64,000 nucleotides of DNA from Panopea generosa (GCA_029582155.1 CM055905.1:8212995-8276994), one strand, 5' to 3'; shown: positions 36,039 through 47,867, counted from the stretch's first letter. Made by a program: numbers and translations. The notes: generated by a model not told the origin, from the letters alone.

Positions 36039-36056
36039 GTGCTGATAAGGAGAAAG
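36039..36056 (+). CDS. Gene 1, candidate 18-nt microexon
   Basis: Between exon 6 and exon 7, the 18 nt GTGCTGATAAGGAGAAAG are bounded by an AG (aatcaaag|) and a good donor (|gtaaag). In the required phase (1 in, 1 out) they encode GADKEK and add six hydrophilic residues between DANEG and ERQVALQ. The residues match the composition of the neighbouring helical exon. The acceptor has a weak pyrimidine tract. This is inference; a chance fit is possible. Confidence 0.35.
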
Positions 36057-36725
36057 GTAAAGAAGCGTAGATAGGGTTACGTGTGTACTTGCTACTACTA
36101 CATGTATGTGGTATAGAATATAGGGGACACAGCCAGCATTTCACATATTTCTAAAATACGTGTTTGGATGCTGTAGAATTTAGAAAATAACTTAATTTTC
36201 TAACATTTATAAATGTTGAAATGAAAATTGACCATTTCGTCTAATATATTCTGTTGGTTTTTCTAATCTATCTTTTCATTGTCGTGCATACTGATGACAT
36301 ATTTTTGCCACAGTTTACAATTCTTAATTACCATAAAACAATATAAAATGGAAATGTGTTACTACTGATGTTCTATATATACTACACACATTTACATGTT
36401 ACTCTACTATTTACTGTTTAATATCTAAATTGCATGTTTATCTAGCTGACATTAATAACTAAATATATCTTACTCCAAATCAGTCAAATATTTAAACTAT
36501 CATACATATTATTCATACCAACCTAACTGTTATTTTATCATATGATGTAATAATTGATATATCATTGTGTAATTCGTGAGATCCAAGTAAATATATCATT
36601 ATGAAACCTGGTATCGGCGCCATAAACCTTGGGCGATCGATCACATTTCGTAGCGGACATATGCAAACTGCTTTAAATATTTAATGAACACTCATAAAAT
36701 GACCGAAAAACGAATTTAGCTACAA
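36057..36725. other. Intron 6 stretch, no features recognised
   Basis: AT-rich, no repeat or exon seen. Confidence 0.35.
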
Positions 36726-36727
36726 CG

Positions 36728-37092
36728 ATGAAACGAAAGATATTCTAGTTTAGTTACACCGGTGAAATGAACAATATACGAGTTAAGTTTCACCAGTGAA
36801 ACGAACAATATACGAATTAAGTTTCACCGGGGAAACGAACAATATACGAGTTTAGTTACACCGTTGAAACGATCAATATACAAGTTTAGTTACACTGGTG
36901 AAACGAACAATTTACAAGTTAAGTTACACCGTTGAAACGAACATTATACGAGTTTAGTTACACCGGTGAAACGAACAATATACGAGTTTAGTTACACGAT
37001 GAAATGAACATTATACGAGTTTAGTTACACTGGTGAAACGAACAATATACAAGTTTAGTTACACGATGAAATGAGTGATATACGAATTTAGT
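36728..37092. repeat. 34-bp minisatellite in intron 6
   Basis: About 10-11 copies of a unit containing GAGTTTAGTTACACCGGTGA and AACGAACAATATAC. Several units have a GATGAAATGA variant. Confidence 0.9.
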
Positions 37093-38470
37093 TAGTTACT
37101 TTTCAAACCACTGTTCCATATATAATATAGTGCTGCCTATTGTCACATGTCAAACTAAAACTAGAAATACTAAAATTTGGAGGGGATAATTGGTATGTAT
37201 ATGTTAGTGTGTTAACTGCAATCTTTCATACCTGTTATTCCGATTGAAACTTTAAACTTTAATTATTTTGTTTCATTTAATCTTATAACGAATACGCTAA
37301 TACAACAATACCATCTGGACATAAATCACACAGATAGTCACCAGGCTGTGTATCCCTGGTTATTAGGTTTGTATAGGAATAAATTAAATCAAGTTGTTAT
37401 TTCTGCAGTACGAGTTTTATTGTGATAGAAACACTAAAAATACATATTTCTACAAACAGTTTATTTATCGAATATATAATATTAAATATGTATAAAGTGT
37501 TTGGGTATACTTATCATACTAGTTACTTCGTTATTTTATTAACATAATTATCGCCGGGTATTTAATAAATACATTGACTAATGCATTAATGACCACAAAA
37601 TTAAAAATACTTCAGTTTAATATTACAGATTCGATAAGATATTATAGTTCACAAATGGACTACCGTGGCAATATTTTTTTTCCAAAGAGAAAATTACTTG
37701 CCATTGAAAAGTATTCAGTAGGTAAATAACAAAAAATATTAATGTGTTATAAATCACATAAGCAGTGTTTTGTTAACTATATAAATTTAGAGATAGCAAG
37801 TTTATATATCAATTCGTCTCAAATGTCAATTTTTATACGTATTCACATATTTCAGAAAATATCAGTATGTAATATTTATTTTTAAAGCTATCTTTCCCTT
37901 ATACAAATGTTTAATCTGTAGTTCTATTGTTTCTGTATTACAGTCGAGTGAGTGTTGTGAATCTGTGTGACTGTTTGCAAAAAAAGCATCTTTCTTACCA
38001 GCCTCCTCCCCATGCCTTCATTTTTTATGAGTTGTCTTTGTAAATACTGGCGAATGTTGATGTTGCATTGGTTGTTGGCATCTTTGTGTTTTATTCCAAA
38101 TCCCACACACGACCCATTCCTTCCTAATTATTCCAGCATCAGTACCTGATATAAACTATGTCTAACATGCACATGGTACCGGAGAACACATACCTCGGTA
38201 TATACATAGACGGGCATGTTAATAACTTCTTCAGCAACATCGTAGTTATTTTTACTTCATTGAATTTTTCGTATTGATTTAGTTTTTGTAACAATATGCC
38301 CATATGATACATTGAAAGCACAAATTGAATTCTGTGTTAACTTACTTTTGTTGAATGGGCATTAACCTGTAACAACAATTGTTTTCACTCACTAGTCATT
38401 TGTTAATATAAATCTCGAGGTATACAGTCACTAAGATAAATTATACTTCTCTCTTTCTGACTAACTTTTA
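37093..38470. other. Intron 6 stretch, no features recognised
   Basis: AT-rich, no element recognised. Confidence 0.35.
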
Positions 38471-38471
38471 A

Positions 38472-38605
38472 CACATTGGTCGCCGTGCATCTTGTGTATT
38501 TGTTTGTTATGCATTGGTCGCCGCGCATCTTGTGTATGTGATTGTTGTGCATTGGTCGCCGTACATCTTGTGTATTTGTATACATTTGTTGTGCATTGTT
38601 TCTAC
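38472..38605. repeat. ~37-bp tandem repeat, three to four copies
   Basis: Units contain GCATTGGTCGCCGTGCATCT and TGTGTATTTG. The last copy is partial. Confidence 0.75.
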
Positions 38606-38994
38606 TGCATGGAATGTGTTACCCTTGACCTTCACTCTGCATACATATATTTTTTTTTCAACATTTCAACGTAGGAGTTGATGACGCATTTTATATGTAG
38701 CGTGTATATATAGCCACTAATTAAACTATGTACTTGCTAGTGTTGTTATAGAACTTCAGAATGCTGTGACTGTAGGGAAGAAGTATCTTGTCTGAAATAC
38801 TTTATATAGTGTTATGCCTATTAGCAAATAGTTTTAAGATAACATGTATCTGCACAAAATAAAAAGAGTTGAAAGGATAAAGTCGGTGCTTGTATGCATG
38901 TTTGAAAGACTTGTATATTTGTAGTTAACGGATATGTTACATGCAAATTTTAAAATTCATATAATTCTTACACATGGTGTCTTCCGTTTTGCAG

Positions 38995-39106
38995 AGCGCC
39001 AGGTGGCATTGCAGTTCTTCAACTCTCTGGCCGGAAGTCAGTTGATGGGCATGACGGTAGAGAGTCAAAGAAAGCGTTTGAAGGATGTGATTGGTACTCT
39101 GGAAGA
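38995..39106 (+). CDS. Gene 1, exon 7
   Basis: A 112-nt exon entered in phase 1 (acceptor tcttccgttttgcag|) and left in phase 2 (CTGGAAGA|gtaagt). It encodes ERQVALQFFNSLAGSQLMGM and then TVESQRKRLKDVIGTLEE, another amphipathic helix-forming segment that continues the helical region of exon 6. Unlike exons 2 and 4 it is asymmetrical, so skipping would shift the frame. Confidence 0.8.
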
Positions 39107-39390
39107 GTAAGTTTATTTTTCTATAGCCACTTCCTCTCGCTTCTCTTGTTATTGTGTTACAGAGTGGCGCTAACATTGATCAACCGTTCAATTTACAATT
39201 GTTGCTTTAAGTACAAGTTTTATCATATATGGCTGGTTTGTTGAAAAAAAAAAGATTCTTTATTAAAAAAAGGCATGTTCAAAAATGCATTTTTAAACTT
39301 AAAGTATGTCAGATAATAAAGATAAATTGTATTAATGCTATAATCTAATAACAATCCAAACAAAGGTAAAAACAACTGAATGTAAGTACC

Positions 39391-39500
39391 AACCCCCGAT
39401 TTCACGAAAATACTAAGTCAGTTATTTTAGTATGAACATGAGCACCCTATTTGAGTTTAAGTAATATAACAGACTTAAGTATTTTCATGAAACCGGGCCG
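39391..39500. mobile_element. Short MITE with CCCGGTTTCA-type ends
   Basis: Begins CCCCGATTTCACGAAAATAC and ends as the inverted version (GTATTTTCATGAAACCGGGC). The element is about 110 bp with roughly 25-bp terminal inverted repeats, in intron 7. Confidence 0.65.
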
Positions 39501-39519
39501 CGCATTTTAAATACCAAGC

Positions 39520-39770
39520 TCTAAATTCATTTAACATTCCAACATTTCCTCAGCTCAGATCTTCGAAAGGCCATTCTTTCATTTACATTGATAATTTTAC
39601 AAGTTATCCTTTACTAAGGAGTAAATAATATTTTCGTTTCGACTCCAATTTTGTGCGGTGTGGTCATTTACTGTGAATTGTGTTAAAGTAATCATTTAAA
39701 ACAATACTTTTTTAGTTGAGTAAAATCTCTTAAAAGTGCTAAAGGTGTTTAGTGAAACCGAGTGGTATAA
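39520..39770. mobile_element. MITE-1 copy, single-copy centre
   Basis: TTCCTCAGCTCAGATCTTCG, TTACATTGATAATTTTACAA and GTGTGGTCATTTACTGTGAA are followed by the conserved end GTGTTTAGTGAAACCGAGTG. The centre carries one copy of the segment amplified at 56.8-58.4 kb. Confidence 0.6.
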
Positions 39771-40176
39771 AAATGATCAGAGTTGTTCCTGTTACCCACG
39801 TTCATTGATTCAACAAAGTCGACATTTTAAGAAGCATCCGCTTGTCTTTGAAAGCCCAGTTTGCGTGTTATAGTCATACATGTAAAGTACATTCACGTAC
39901 TATTTTACTTTCAGTGACACAGAATTCGCACATTTGGATTAGTCAAGAAAGTAACTTGTAGTTTGTAAATATTCTGAAATTGTTTCCATTCGTGAGTGAG
40001 CTTTGCGGTGTTCGGAGGGAGTTGTCTATTTGCTTGTATTGTGTAATTGTTCGCTTAGAACGTTTTTCACATTGTCGTTGTCAGTTGAGCACTCATTTAA
40101 CTCCTCATTATTGTATGTTGAGCGTTCATTATTGTTAACATTGTGATTAATATGTTTTGTTTTGCTTTGTGTGCAG

Positions 40177-40426
40177 TGCAAAACCAGGCGGCGTCCCGAA
40201 ATACTACCAACGATCACGTCGCCGAAAAGACACGATCAGCGACGGAAATCTGAAATACATTCGCCTGCTGACACCAAACACGCGGGAAAATCGCTGGATG
40301 AACACGACATGGCACCACCTTCCTGAATATAAAGACGACGATGCCGTCAACAACTGGAGCTCCCACTACATCCGACCACACGCTGGCGTCCCACGACATT
40401 TCGTAATTCACCCCGATTGGGGGTAA
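40177..40426 (+). CDS. Gene 1, exon 8 with stop codon
   Basis: The last coding exon, entered in phase 2 after ttttgctttgtgtgcag| and ending with TAA at 40424-40426. It encodes about 82 residues. These include a strongly basic cluster (YYQRSRRRKDT) that could act as a nuclear localisation or nucleic-acid contact, then an aromatic- and His-rich tail (NRWMNTTWHHLPEY, SHYIRPHAGVPRHF) ending in HPDWG. The tail looks constrained, as in a conserved C-terminal motif, but I cannot name the family. Base composition is markedly GC-richer than the flanks. AATAAA motifs at 41013-41018 and 41268-41273 are possible polyadenylation signals. Confidence 0.85.
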
Positions 40427-42592
40427 CTTCCATAAATTAATATAAACTATGGTTATTTTAGATTATCTTTATAGAATTATCAGATCCGTTATTGTCATCT
40501 AGTTTTATTTATTTCAACTGAAATCTTGATTCATCTTTACGGTCTCAGGAAACTGCCATGGAACTACAGTGCAGTGCTGTCGAACTTTTCATTTTTTTGT
40601 AAGTTTATGCTTCATTCAAAAGATAAATTAAGTGTTTAAAACATTAAGAACCATTAAACGATTCTCATCGACGCCACAAATCAAAGAAAACCAAAACGCA
40701 CAACGACAAAACAAGAAGCAATTTCTATTCATAAACAAAGTGTCTTAATACAAAAAATACCTTCTCAATGTTGGCAATGTTTGAATCTTAAATGTTCTAT
40801 ATTCAACTCCTGTACATTACTGTGATATAAGTGTTTATTGTGGTATGTGTTTATTTTGATATGACTGGTTTGATAGAAAGGAACTTTAGACACTTCGGTT
40901 ACCATTAATAAGGAACTATTTCTATATTTAACACAATTTGTATTGTGTTAATGCACGAGGATACAAAACGTTGTTTTAGACGATATTAGCATTTTACTCT
41001 AATACAGAAAAAAATAAACCTTTATTGAAGTATTACATTTGAAACATGTTAGTTAATAAGATGTTCTTTTTATGCTGATTTATTTTCTTTACACAGAGTG
41101 TTGCTATATGTTTTAATTGCTTGTTATCTTGATGGACAATTCATAATGCGTACATGTGCTTCTGTTGTATGTTCATGTCTCCATTGCACCATTGTTGTCT
41201 TGCATTCTTCTTCACGACATTTGTTTTCATTTTGCTTTAATTGTTTTATATCAACCTAGGAGTGCAGAATAAAACATATATATAAATATCAAATAATTGA
41301 AAACAAACAAAAGTATATGATTAGGTTAAACGCACCGAATCAGAAATCGTTTTTTTAAATATCATACAAACAGTCTATCCATTTGTACCCCGTTTTACCA
41401 GTTAATCCACGTAGTGCATTTTACTTGTTTACTTGGTTGCAATCTGTGCATCCATGGAATCATATTTTACTATATCATATGAATATAACGTTTTATTATT
41501 GTTCTATCTCTCTCTTTAATGACATCTTGTCTTTTCATGAAGAAACTGTACTCGTGTGTCTCTTATCTTATTTTACTTAGTGCTTTAATATGATGAATAT
41601 ATATCAAATAGTGTAGGGGAAGAAATGCACCAGCTTGTATTATATTTAACATTCAAATCGTTTCCGACTTGGCTTGAGTTTCGCCGATAGCAACTCGGAC
41701 GTTATTGACTCATATGTAAATATATTATTATATTAAATATAATAAATACTCTCATTAGATATGAAAAGTAACACCAATGCAGGTGGGACCAAATTGTTAA
41801 GTAGCAGCTCAAATAAACAACAAATGAGGCAATACTTGCTGTAGAATATGGATATATATATATATACTCGTGCAAAATGTGTTGCGTTTTCATATTTCTT
41901 CCTGTGTTGTGTTTACATATCTTTGAGTATATATATATATATATTATGTGCTGTTCATCAGCTGTTTTCACAGTTGCATTGACAATGCGTGCAGTATTAA
42001 GATTACTGTTGCTTCAGTTTAATAGGGTACCAATCTTAAATTAAAGCAATCATGTGAATATATGTTTTAGTTAACTTAAACGGTTTTTAATTCTTTCCCA
42101 GTTAAATGGTTTGATATTGGGAATGTAAGTCAAATTGGACATTCGGTTCACTTGTAGGTCCTGTTATATCCGTCCTCGTGCTTTTTATTTCAAGTATTTA
42201 TTGTTTTACCTCCGTTAAAGAATTTGTTTTTGTATTATACAGAGCTGTGATAATAAGTAAAAGTTGTTACAAATTTATATGGTTTGATTTTGAAATTAAA
42301 AAAATCCGTTTCACTAATCATTGCTTTGTTTTCATGTTACACTTTCCACACTCCATTTATACCATATTTGGGGAATTACCTGTTTATCCCCATACCACAA
42401 CCCGGTGTGTTTTCACTTAACCGACGTTTTCACCTTGGTAGTAAAGTTTTATTTACAATATCCAATAGACACGCAGGCCAATCTGGTACATGATATATAT
42501 AAAAACATATGACAGACAGTGTGATAAAAATCTGATCGAATATAATTAACTTAAAGCAAGGTTGAACGTGGAGAAGGTGTTATAATATCCAA
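40427..42592. other. 3' UTR and intergenic region after gene 1
   Basis: AT-rich. It holds (TA)n clusters at 41854 and 41930 that flank diverged copies of TGTGTTGCGTTTTCATATT. No gene recognised. Confidence 0.35.
41013..41273 (+). promoter_or_regulatory. Possible poly(A) signals of gene 1
   Basis: AATAAA occurs at 41013-41018 and 41268-41273, downstream of the gene 1 stop codon. Either would give a 3' UTR of 0.6-0.85 kb. AATAAA is frequent in AT-rich DNA, so support is weak. Confidence 0.25.
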
Positions 42593-42649
42593 ATGTCTTG
42601 CCAGGAAGCAGATATTATAGAATTAATGTTTGACATTCTGGACATGTTG
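42593..42649 (+). CDS. Candidate short first exon upstream of gene 2
   Basis: The ATG at 42593 opens 19 codons (MSCQEADIIELMFDILDML) and is followed directly by the near-consensus donor gtaagt, phase 0. The peptide is acidic and hydrophobic, as in a short helix. No acceptor that would join it in frame to gene 2 was found, so its partner is unknown. It may be chance. Confidence 0.25.
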
Positions 42650-43069
42650 GTAAGTTGATATAAAGATGAGGCTTTTCTAAGGGAGGTGTACTTTAACAGT
42701 GTCGTTACAGTTATTAACTCAGTAACAATCTCCTCTACATTTGATATAGCCCCACGATAGATACTTATCACGTGGTTTACATTAAATGTTGTTAGTTTTA
42801 TTTTCGGACACCTTTCAGATTATCGTGATTGCGTAAATTTCATATTTAGTACGATGATTAGCGATCTGGAACAAAGATTACACTTTAAAAATAATTTTCT
42901 GCCTTAGATTTGATACATATATCTTTTAAATAAGATAGATGTGTACACGTTGGTATAACAGTATATAGATCTTACGTTTGGTTGTCCAAACGTCATTTAT
43001 TATATCGTATATCAGTGTAACTGTTGTTGATATTGACGATATTTTGAAAATAGATATTACTTATATGAT

Positions 43070-43185
43070 CAGGGGTGAGACACAATGTCGTATATATAAT
43101 AATCATCACGGAGACTTGCCAGTCGGGGATTCAAACTCATGACCCCTGGATTGATAGTCAGACCTGTAACCGACAGTTTAAAACG
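43070..43185 (-). mobile_element. SINE-A head fragment, reversed
   Basis: On the minus strand: TCTGACTATCAATCCAGGGG, a B-box GAGTTTGAATCCCCGACTGG, then TCCGTGATGATT. It is cut near the start of the body. Confidence 0.6.
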
Positions 43186-43214
43186 TAAACGTTATCTTAG
43201 CCTGTATAATCAAC

Positions 43215-43495
43215 AATATGCCGAGCTCGGTAAGCTACTTTAGTAGTGCGTCAAACCAGGTTCGAGCGAGAGTTCAAATCCCCAACAACCGAAATGATTA
43301 TATAGGATATTGCGTCTCATTGGCATTCATCTCTCACCGTTGGTGCAAATGGGGAGGTTATCAGTTACTTACGGAGATAGAAGTGCTCGAGTACCGGTTA
43401 ACGTTTCAGGATCTCGGGAAACAATGGTTAGGTAAACTGATCGTCTGATAGCCCTCGATGGCATAAAATGAGGCTTAGTATTCAAACAAATCAGA
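43215..43495 (+). mobile_element. SINE-A copy
   Basis: B-box-like GAGAGTTCAAATCCCC, body (GGATATTGCGTCTCATTGGC, CTCTCACCGTTGGTGCAAAT) and tail TAGCCCTCGATGGCATAAAA followed by ATTCAAACAAATCA. Confidence 0.7.
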
Positions 43496-44179
43496 TTGAT
43501 ATTGTGAAAATATCAAGATAGTTGAAAACTTTAAAGTTATGACAGTCAGTGCATATAATCAAAAATACACTATCACCATTCTATAGACTTTAAGTAAGAT
43601 TAATTTATAAACAGATAAGACCATTTGCCTTTTACTGTACTTTTAACCAAACATGATCAATATATTCGGCTACCTGGCACATTTTGTGTAAATATGTGAA
43701 CACATCTACTATTAAAACTACAAATAAAGTGAATACACCAGCCAAGCATGCAATACATGTTTTAATCGTGTGACAGAAAATTTCTCAGCGTGTAAACATT
43801 TAAATCATTCATCAAGATAATTACCATTGAAATAACTTGAGATAGTATTTGTATACCTGAAGTGAACGTTTACATTGCAATAAATGTCACTGACTTGAAA
43901 TGATTCAATGAGGGGAAATGATTGGTGATTACACAACTTAAAAATATGGATATATATGTATAATTAAGTTCATATCAATATCTGCACGGATATACCTGTA
44001 AAGAAAACGTGTACTAGTCACTAATAGGTTAAACGTATTTCTTTCATGAAATGTATACAACTTTGTGTATACAAAAGAGATCGAAACGAAAGCATACTTT
44101 ATTAAGCTCTTTTCCCTGATGAAAATCAGTTGGTAATACATAGGAAATTTAAAAAGTTCATAAAAAAGTCGCTGATAGA
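43496..44179 (+). other. Region upstream of gene 2
   Basis: AT-rich with no recognised promoter element. An acceptor-like TGATAG| lies immediately before the ATG, so a non-coding 5' exon upstream is possible. Confidence 0.3.
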
Positions 44180-45052
44180 ATGGCTTCTAAATTGAATAGA
44201 TCAGACGATTATCTGGGAGTTGGCGGGAATGTCGTAAATGGAACAAAAGACACAGAGCAACCTTACGAAGAGCCAGAGGAGATGAACGCTTCACTTGTCG
44301 GTGATATTGATATTGGACTGCACACTGATAAGCGTGGACCGAGAATATCTGGCATGTCGCTCTTGTCTGACAATTTGTTAGTTCTGGCGGACAGTGACAA
44401 TAAATGTATCAAGTTGGTAGATATTCAAAGTAACATTCTAATATCATCTCTTAAACTGACAGGAAAGCCTTGGGACATAACAGAAATGCAAAGTGGCAAG
44501 TTGGTCGTTACGGTGCCTCATAAGAAGACACTCCAGTATCTAGGTATCCAATCTACACAGATGTCGGCTGGACAGAAACTAAAAGTGAAGGGTAATTGCT
44601 ATGGTGTCTTATTTAACCAGGCTAAACTGATCGTGACCTTTGAAAATCCAGACAAAATTGAAATAATGGAGGTCGACGGCACTGTCGTTTGGACTATGAA
44701 TATGTGGGGACGTCACGTGGACATTAGTCCGGATAATTCAACTCTCTATATTGCGAACACAACTGCAGTAGCGTCCGTTACCCTTGACGACCACGTGACG
44801 TATACAGGAAGTAACGCCATTAAAAATCCCAATGGACTGACTGTTGACCAACACGGATATATTTATGTGTGTAGTTACAACCCTTGTAAAATATACCGGC
44901 TCAATCCGGACTGTTCGCTTGACAAAGTTCTACATCTGTGGGAGGACAAATATTTAATATGGCCGGAATCAGTGGTGTACAGTAAGCACGAAGATAAACT
45001 ATATATAGGATCAGTGAACACGGCGGCAATGAAGGTGTTCAGGATACAATAA
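44180..45052 (+). CDS. Gene 2: orphan TRIM-type (NHL-like) beta-propeller protein
   Basis: An uninterrupted 290-codon frame from ATG 44180 to TAA 45050-45052, with an in-frame TAA at 44150-44152 upstream. After an acidic 40-residue leader, the protein shows repeated four-stranded blade motifs typical of six-bladed NHL-like propellers. These are LLVLADSDNKCIKLVD (about 66-81), GKPWDITEMQSGKLVVTVP (95-113), CYGVLF (140-145), VDISPDNSTLYIAN (180-193), NPNGLTVDQHGYIYVCSYN (217-234) and PESVVYSKHEDKLYIGSV (262-279). This arrangement matches the C-terminal half of molluscan TRIM2/TRIM56-like proteins, where the propeller binds partners or RNA. No RING, B-box or coiled coil precedes it, so ubiquitin ligase activity is not expected from this ORF alone. 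It could be a free-standing propeller gene, the last exon of a longer gene, or an intronless duplicate; no poly(A) tail trace is visible. Confidence 0.8.
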   Translation: MASKLNRSDDYLGVGGNVVNGTKDTEQPYEEPEEMNASLVGDIDIGLHTDKRGPRISGMSLLSDNLLVLADSDNKCIKLVDIQSNILISSLKLTGKPWDITEMQSGKLVVTVPHKKTLQYLGIQSTQMSAGQKLKVKGNCYGVLFNQAKLIVTFENPDKIEIMEVDGTVVWTMNMWGRHVDISPDNSTLYIANTTAVASVTLDDHVTYTGSNAIKNPNGLTVDQHGYIYVCSYNPCKIYRLNPDCSLDKVLHLWEDKYLIWPESVVYSKHEDKLYIGSVNTAAMKVFRIQ

Positions 45053-45224
45053 CAAACTTGTGCAGGGGGCAATAGTGCGTTCACTAAAACACGAGTAGGG
45101 CTCAGATTAATTTATAGCTTATTGTTTATCAGATTTTTATATGCAAAAGTATATGATAAACGATAACATTCAATTTAGAGTTGACAGTTTCAATTTTGAA
45201 GATGTAAGCGTTGTTTTAAATGAA

Positions 45225-45400
45225 ATCAGTAATATTGCGACGGTGTCTACTTGAGACAGTATTCTAAGCGCTACTACAATGGAGTATCATGCCGCAGACA
45301 CATTGTATGATACCCCACCATGTCACATTATAATGACATCGGTTGACCAGACCAAGAACTACCATCTAAATGATGAGTGCCAAGCACAGCTATTATACAG
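45225..45400 (-). mobile_element. SINE-B 3' part, reversed
   Basis: CTACTTGAGACAGTATTCTA, GCGCTACTACAATGGAGTAT and TACCCCACCATGTCACATTA are the reverse complement of the SINE-B core. It lies just after gene 2. Confidence 0.65.
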
Positions 45401-45837
45401 CTTGTATGAAATGCATGTAAAGAAAAGAGCTACTGAAAAGCTAGGTTTATTCTTCAAATCTTATCAATAATACAGTAAATAGTGACACTAGTGTATTGAT
45501 TTGACCGAAACTTTTATTACATGAATAATTATATTCACTACTGTGTAGTATGCAATTGACAATAGCAAATAATAATTGTATCCATAATTTCAAAACGAAA
45601 AGCGACACAACTCTTGTTTTATTCATTTAGAACATACCAACTCTATTGTCTCCCTTGAATCAAATGTATATTTGTGACCGCATGGCGACATAATGTTAAA
45701 CAAGGACGATTTCTATGGTAACGATATATTGTTGGTAAGGTAATAACACAACATCAATACAGTAATTTGTATGTTTTATTTCTGCTATTGCCTAAATACA
45801 CATTTATTTAGAATATTAAGACAGTCTGTAGTACTGA

Positions 45838-45995
45838 CCCGGCTCTCCGGATTCGGTCCGTTAAATAGCAATGTTTGGAAAGCCACATTTAAGAACGTTT
45901 ATTGGTCAGTTGCTTCAACTGAATGTTTAAAGGACGTCACAGTTTAGTAATCGTTCAACTGCTATAAATTGTATCCATAGGAACGAAAATGACGA
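45838..45995. mobile_element. MITE-2 copy, 3' truncated
   Basis: Starts CGGCTCTCCGGATTCGGTCC and contains TTATTGGTCAGTTGCTTCAA and GACGTCACAGTTTAGTAATC. The right end is lost. Confidence 0.65.
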
Positions 45996-46134
45996 CAAAA
46001 CCCCAAAACAAACAAAATTAAACAAACTATATCAATCATCTATAAGTATCGCTTTTTAAGTAAATGGTTTGTCTAAAATTTGCACTTTTGGTAATTTGTT
46101 CAAACGACCTCTTGCAAATGGATGACCACCGTCA

Positions 46135-46265
46135 TGATGCAAGTAACTGACAAACTTGATCACATAGTTTTTAGGAGCGAACGAATTTCGAACCTACGAC
46201 CTTAGCGGTGATAGGTTAGTGATCTTGAGACGGCACATTAGACCACGCGGCCACTGGGGACATTC
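46135..46265 (-). mobile_element. SINE-D head, reversed
   Basis: On the minus strand: TGGCCGCGTGGTCTAATGTG, CCGTCTCAAGATCACTAACC, ACCGCTAAGGTCGTAGGTTC and GTCAGTTACTTGC, in the same order as the copy at 28820. Confidence 0.7.
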
Positions 46266-46599
46266 CTTGCTCAGGTTTGTGTATAGTGATACAGAAGCAA
46301 TGGCTAATAAATGGGTGATTCTAGAACTAATATTAATATAATTCTGTAACACGTGTCGTTGTGGGGTCCTCCGTGGTCAAATTGCCTAAGGTGTGTGTCC
46401 CAATGCCACCCCCTCTTACCGCCAAGGAGGTGATGAGTTCCAGTACAAAAGGTGTTCAAAGCCCTGGTGTAAAAATGTTTCCCGTTACATGTATTGACCA
46501 AAATTGTGTGTAACTTGTTGAAGACTGCAAAATAAAATCTTTATAGCTATTAACTAATAACGAAACATCCCATCATGGCTGTATATAATTATCACCCGG

Positions 46600-46890
46600 C
46601 CGGACCCGGTTAGCTCAGTCGGTAGCTCCTCTGACTATGGTTGAGAGGTCATGAGTTCGAATGCCCGCTCCGCTACAGTCTCTTAGATGTTTGATATACG
46701 ACATTCCGTCTCATTATCATTTGTCTCCCACCACTGATTGTATCTCAGTTTCTTGCAAAGATTGTTTTGCTCGAGTACTGATTAATCTTCTTGTATCCCA
46801 GGAGAGAAAGGGGGGGGGGGGGGGGGGGTAATGTTAACGTATTGTCTATTAGCCCTCGATGGCATAAAAACACTAGAAATCCAAACAAAC
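46600..46890 (+). mobile_element. SINE-A copy with a G-run
   Basis: A clear tRNA-like head (CGGTTAGCTCAGTCGGTAGC, B-box GAGTTCGAATGCCCG), body (TGATATACGACATTCCGTCT, ATCCCAGGAGAG) and tail TAGCCCTCGATGGCATAAAA. A run of about 19 G (46810-46828) interrupts it near the tail. Confidence 0.8.
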
Positions 46891-47865
46891 AGTAATTCCC
46901 CGGAAGAATGGTACTAAGTCGATCACGGCATTAGAGTATTTTATCCATATCCATCTTCATAATGGTTTGATTTATATCCATTTCGTCTCAAATGGTTTTA
47001 GATGTTTCTTCATAATTTCTTTTATAGCAGTGCCAAGAACTTGTTTATATCAATAAGTGTTATATTATAGTGTGGATATATCATTTGTCTTTATTCGATT
47101 GAAAAATTATCAACAATGTTGATTACATAAAATCCGTTAAATACTATTTCCTTACCGACATTATCATACATCTTTGTTAGAAGTTACCCCAAGTATACTT
47201 TATGACTTAATTATGGCTTTGTTTTTGTTTCATTTGCGTCAGTTACATTCATTCCTATTTCGCAGTTAGAAAACGATGATTGGAATAGATTTGTCTCACT
47301 GAAGGAGTGTGATAGAGAGGACAATGTATATATTAATTAATTGCTTCCTACTGTGGTCGAATACAGGCGAATATAGGTTAACACGTGAATATAATTTATT
47401 TGCGATTAATTGACCTCAAGCATATTTGATCAGCTACCACCATTGAGACGGGACTACGATTGGTTGATAATGTTCAGGGCATATATATTGATTGAAGGCT
47501 TATTTCTGGTTGGATGAAAATGTAAAACAGGTTTATAATGATCACAAATTTTTTTTTATAATTATTATTTTTATGTCTACAAAAATTTTAATTTATATTT
47601 ATTTGACTGATATAATTAATTTTTTTAAAGAAACTATAGAAAATAAAATTGGTAAAATTTAGATTTCTTCATGCTGAAAATGAGGATTATCAACAACAGG
47701 CTGAAAAAAATATTAAAAAGTGACGCTTTTGAACCTATTTGTTTTACATTATCATTTGAATCTAGGAAAGTTCTTTAACATATAATACGACTTTTTGGCC
47801 CGCCAACTTATATAAACATTTTATAACAGACAACAAAACATGCTATGCACTTTTCACACAAATTC
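46891..47865. other. Intergenic stretch, no features recognised
   Basis: AT-rich, no element recognised. Confidence 0.35.
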
Positions 47866-47867
47866 TT

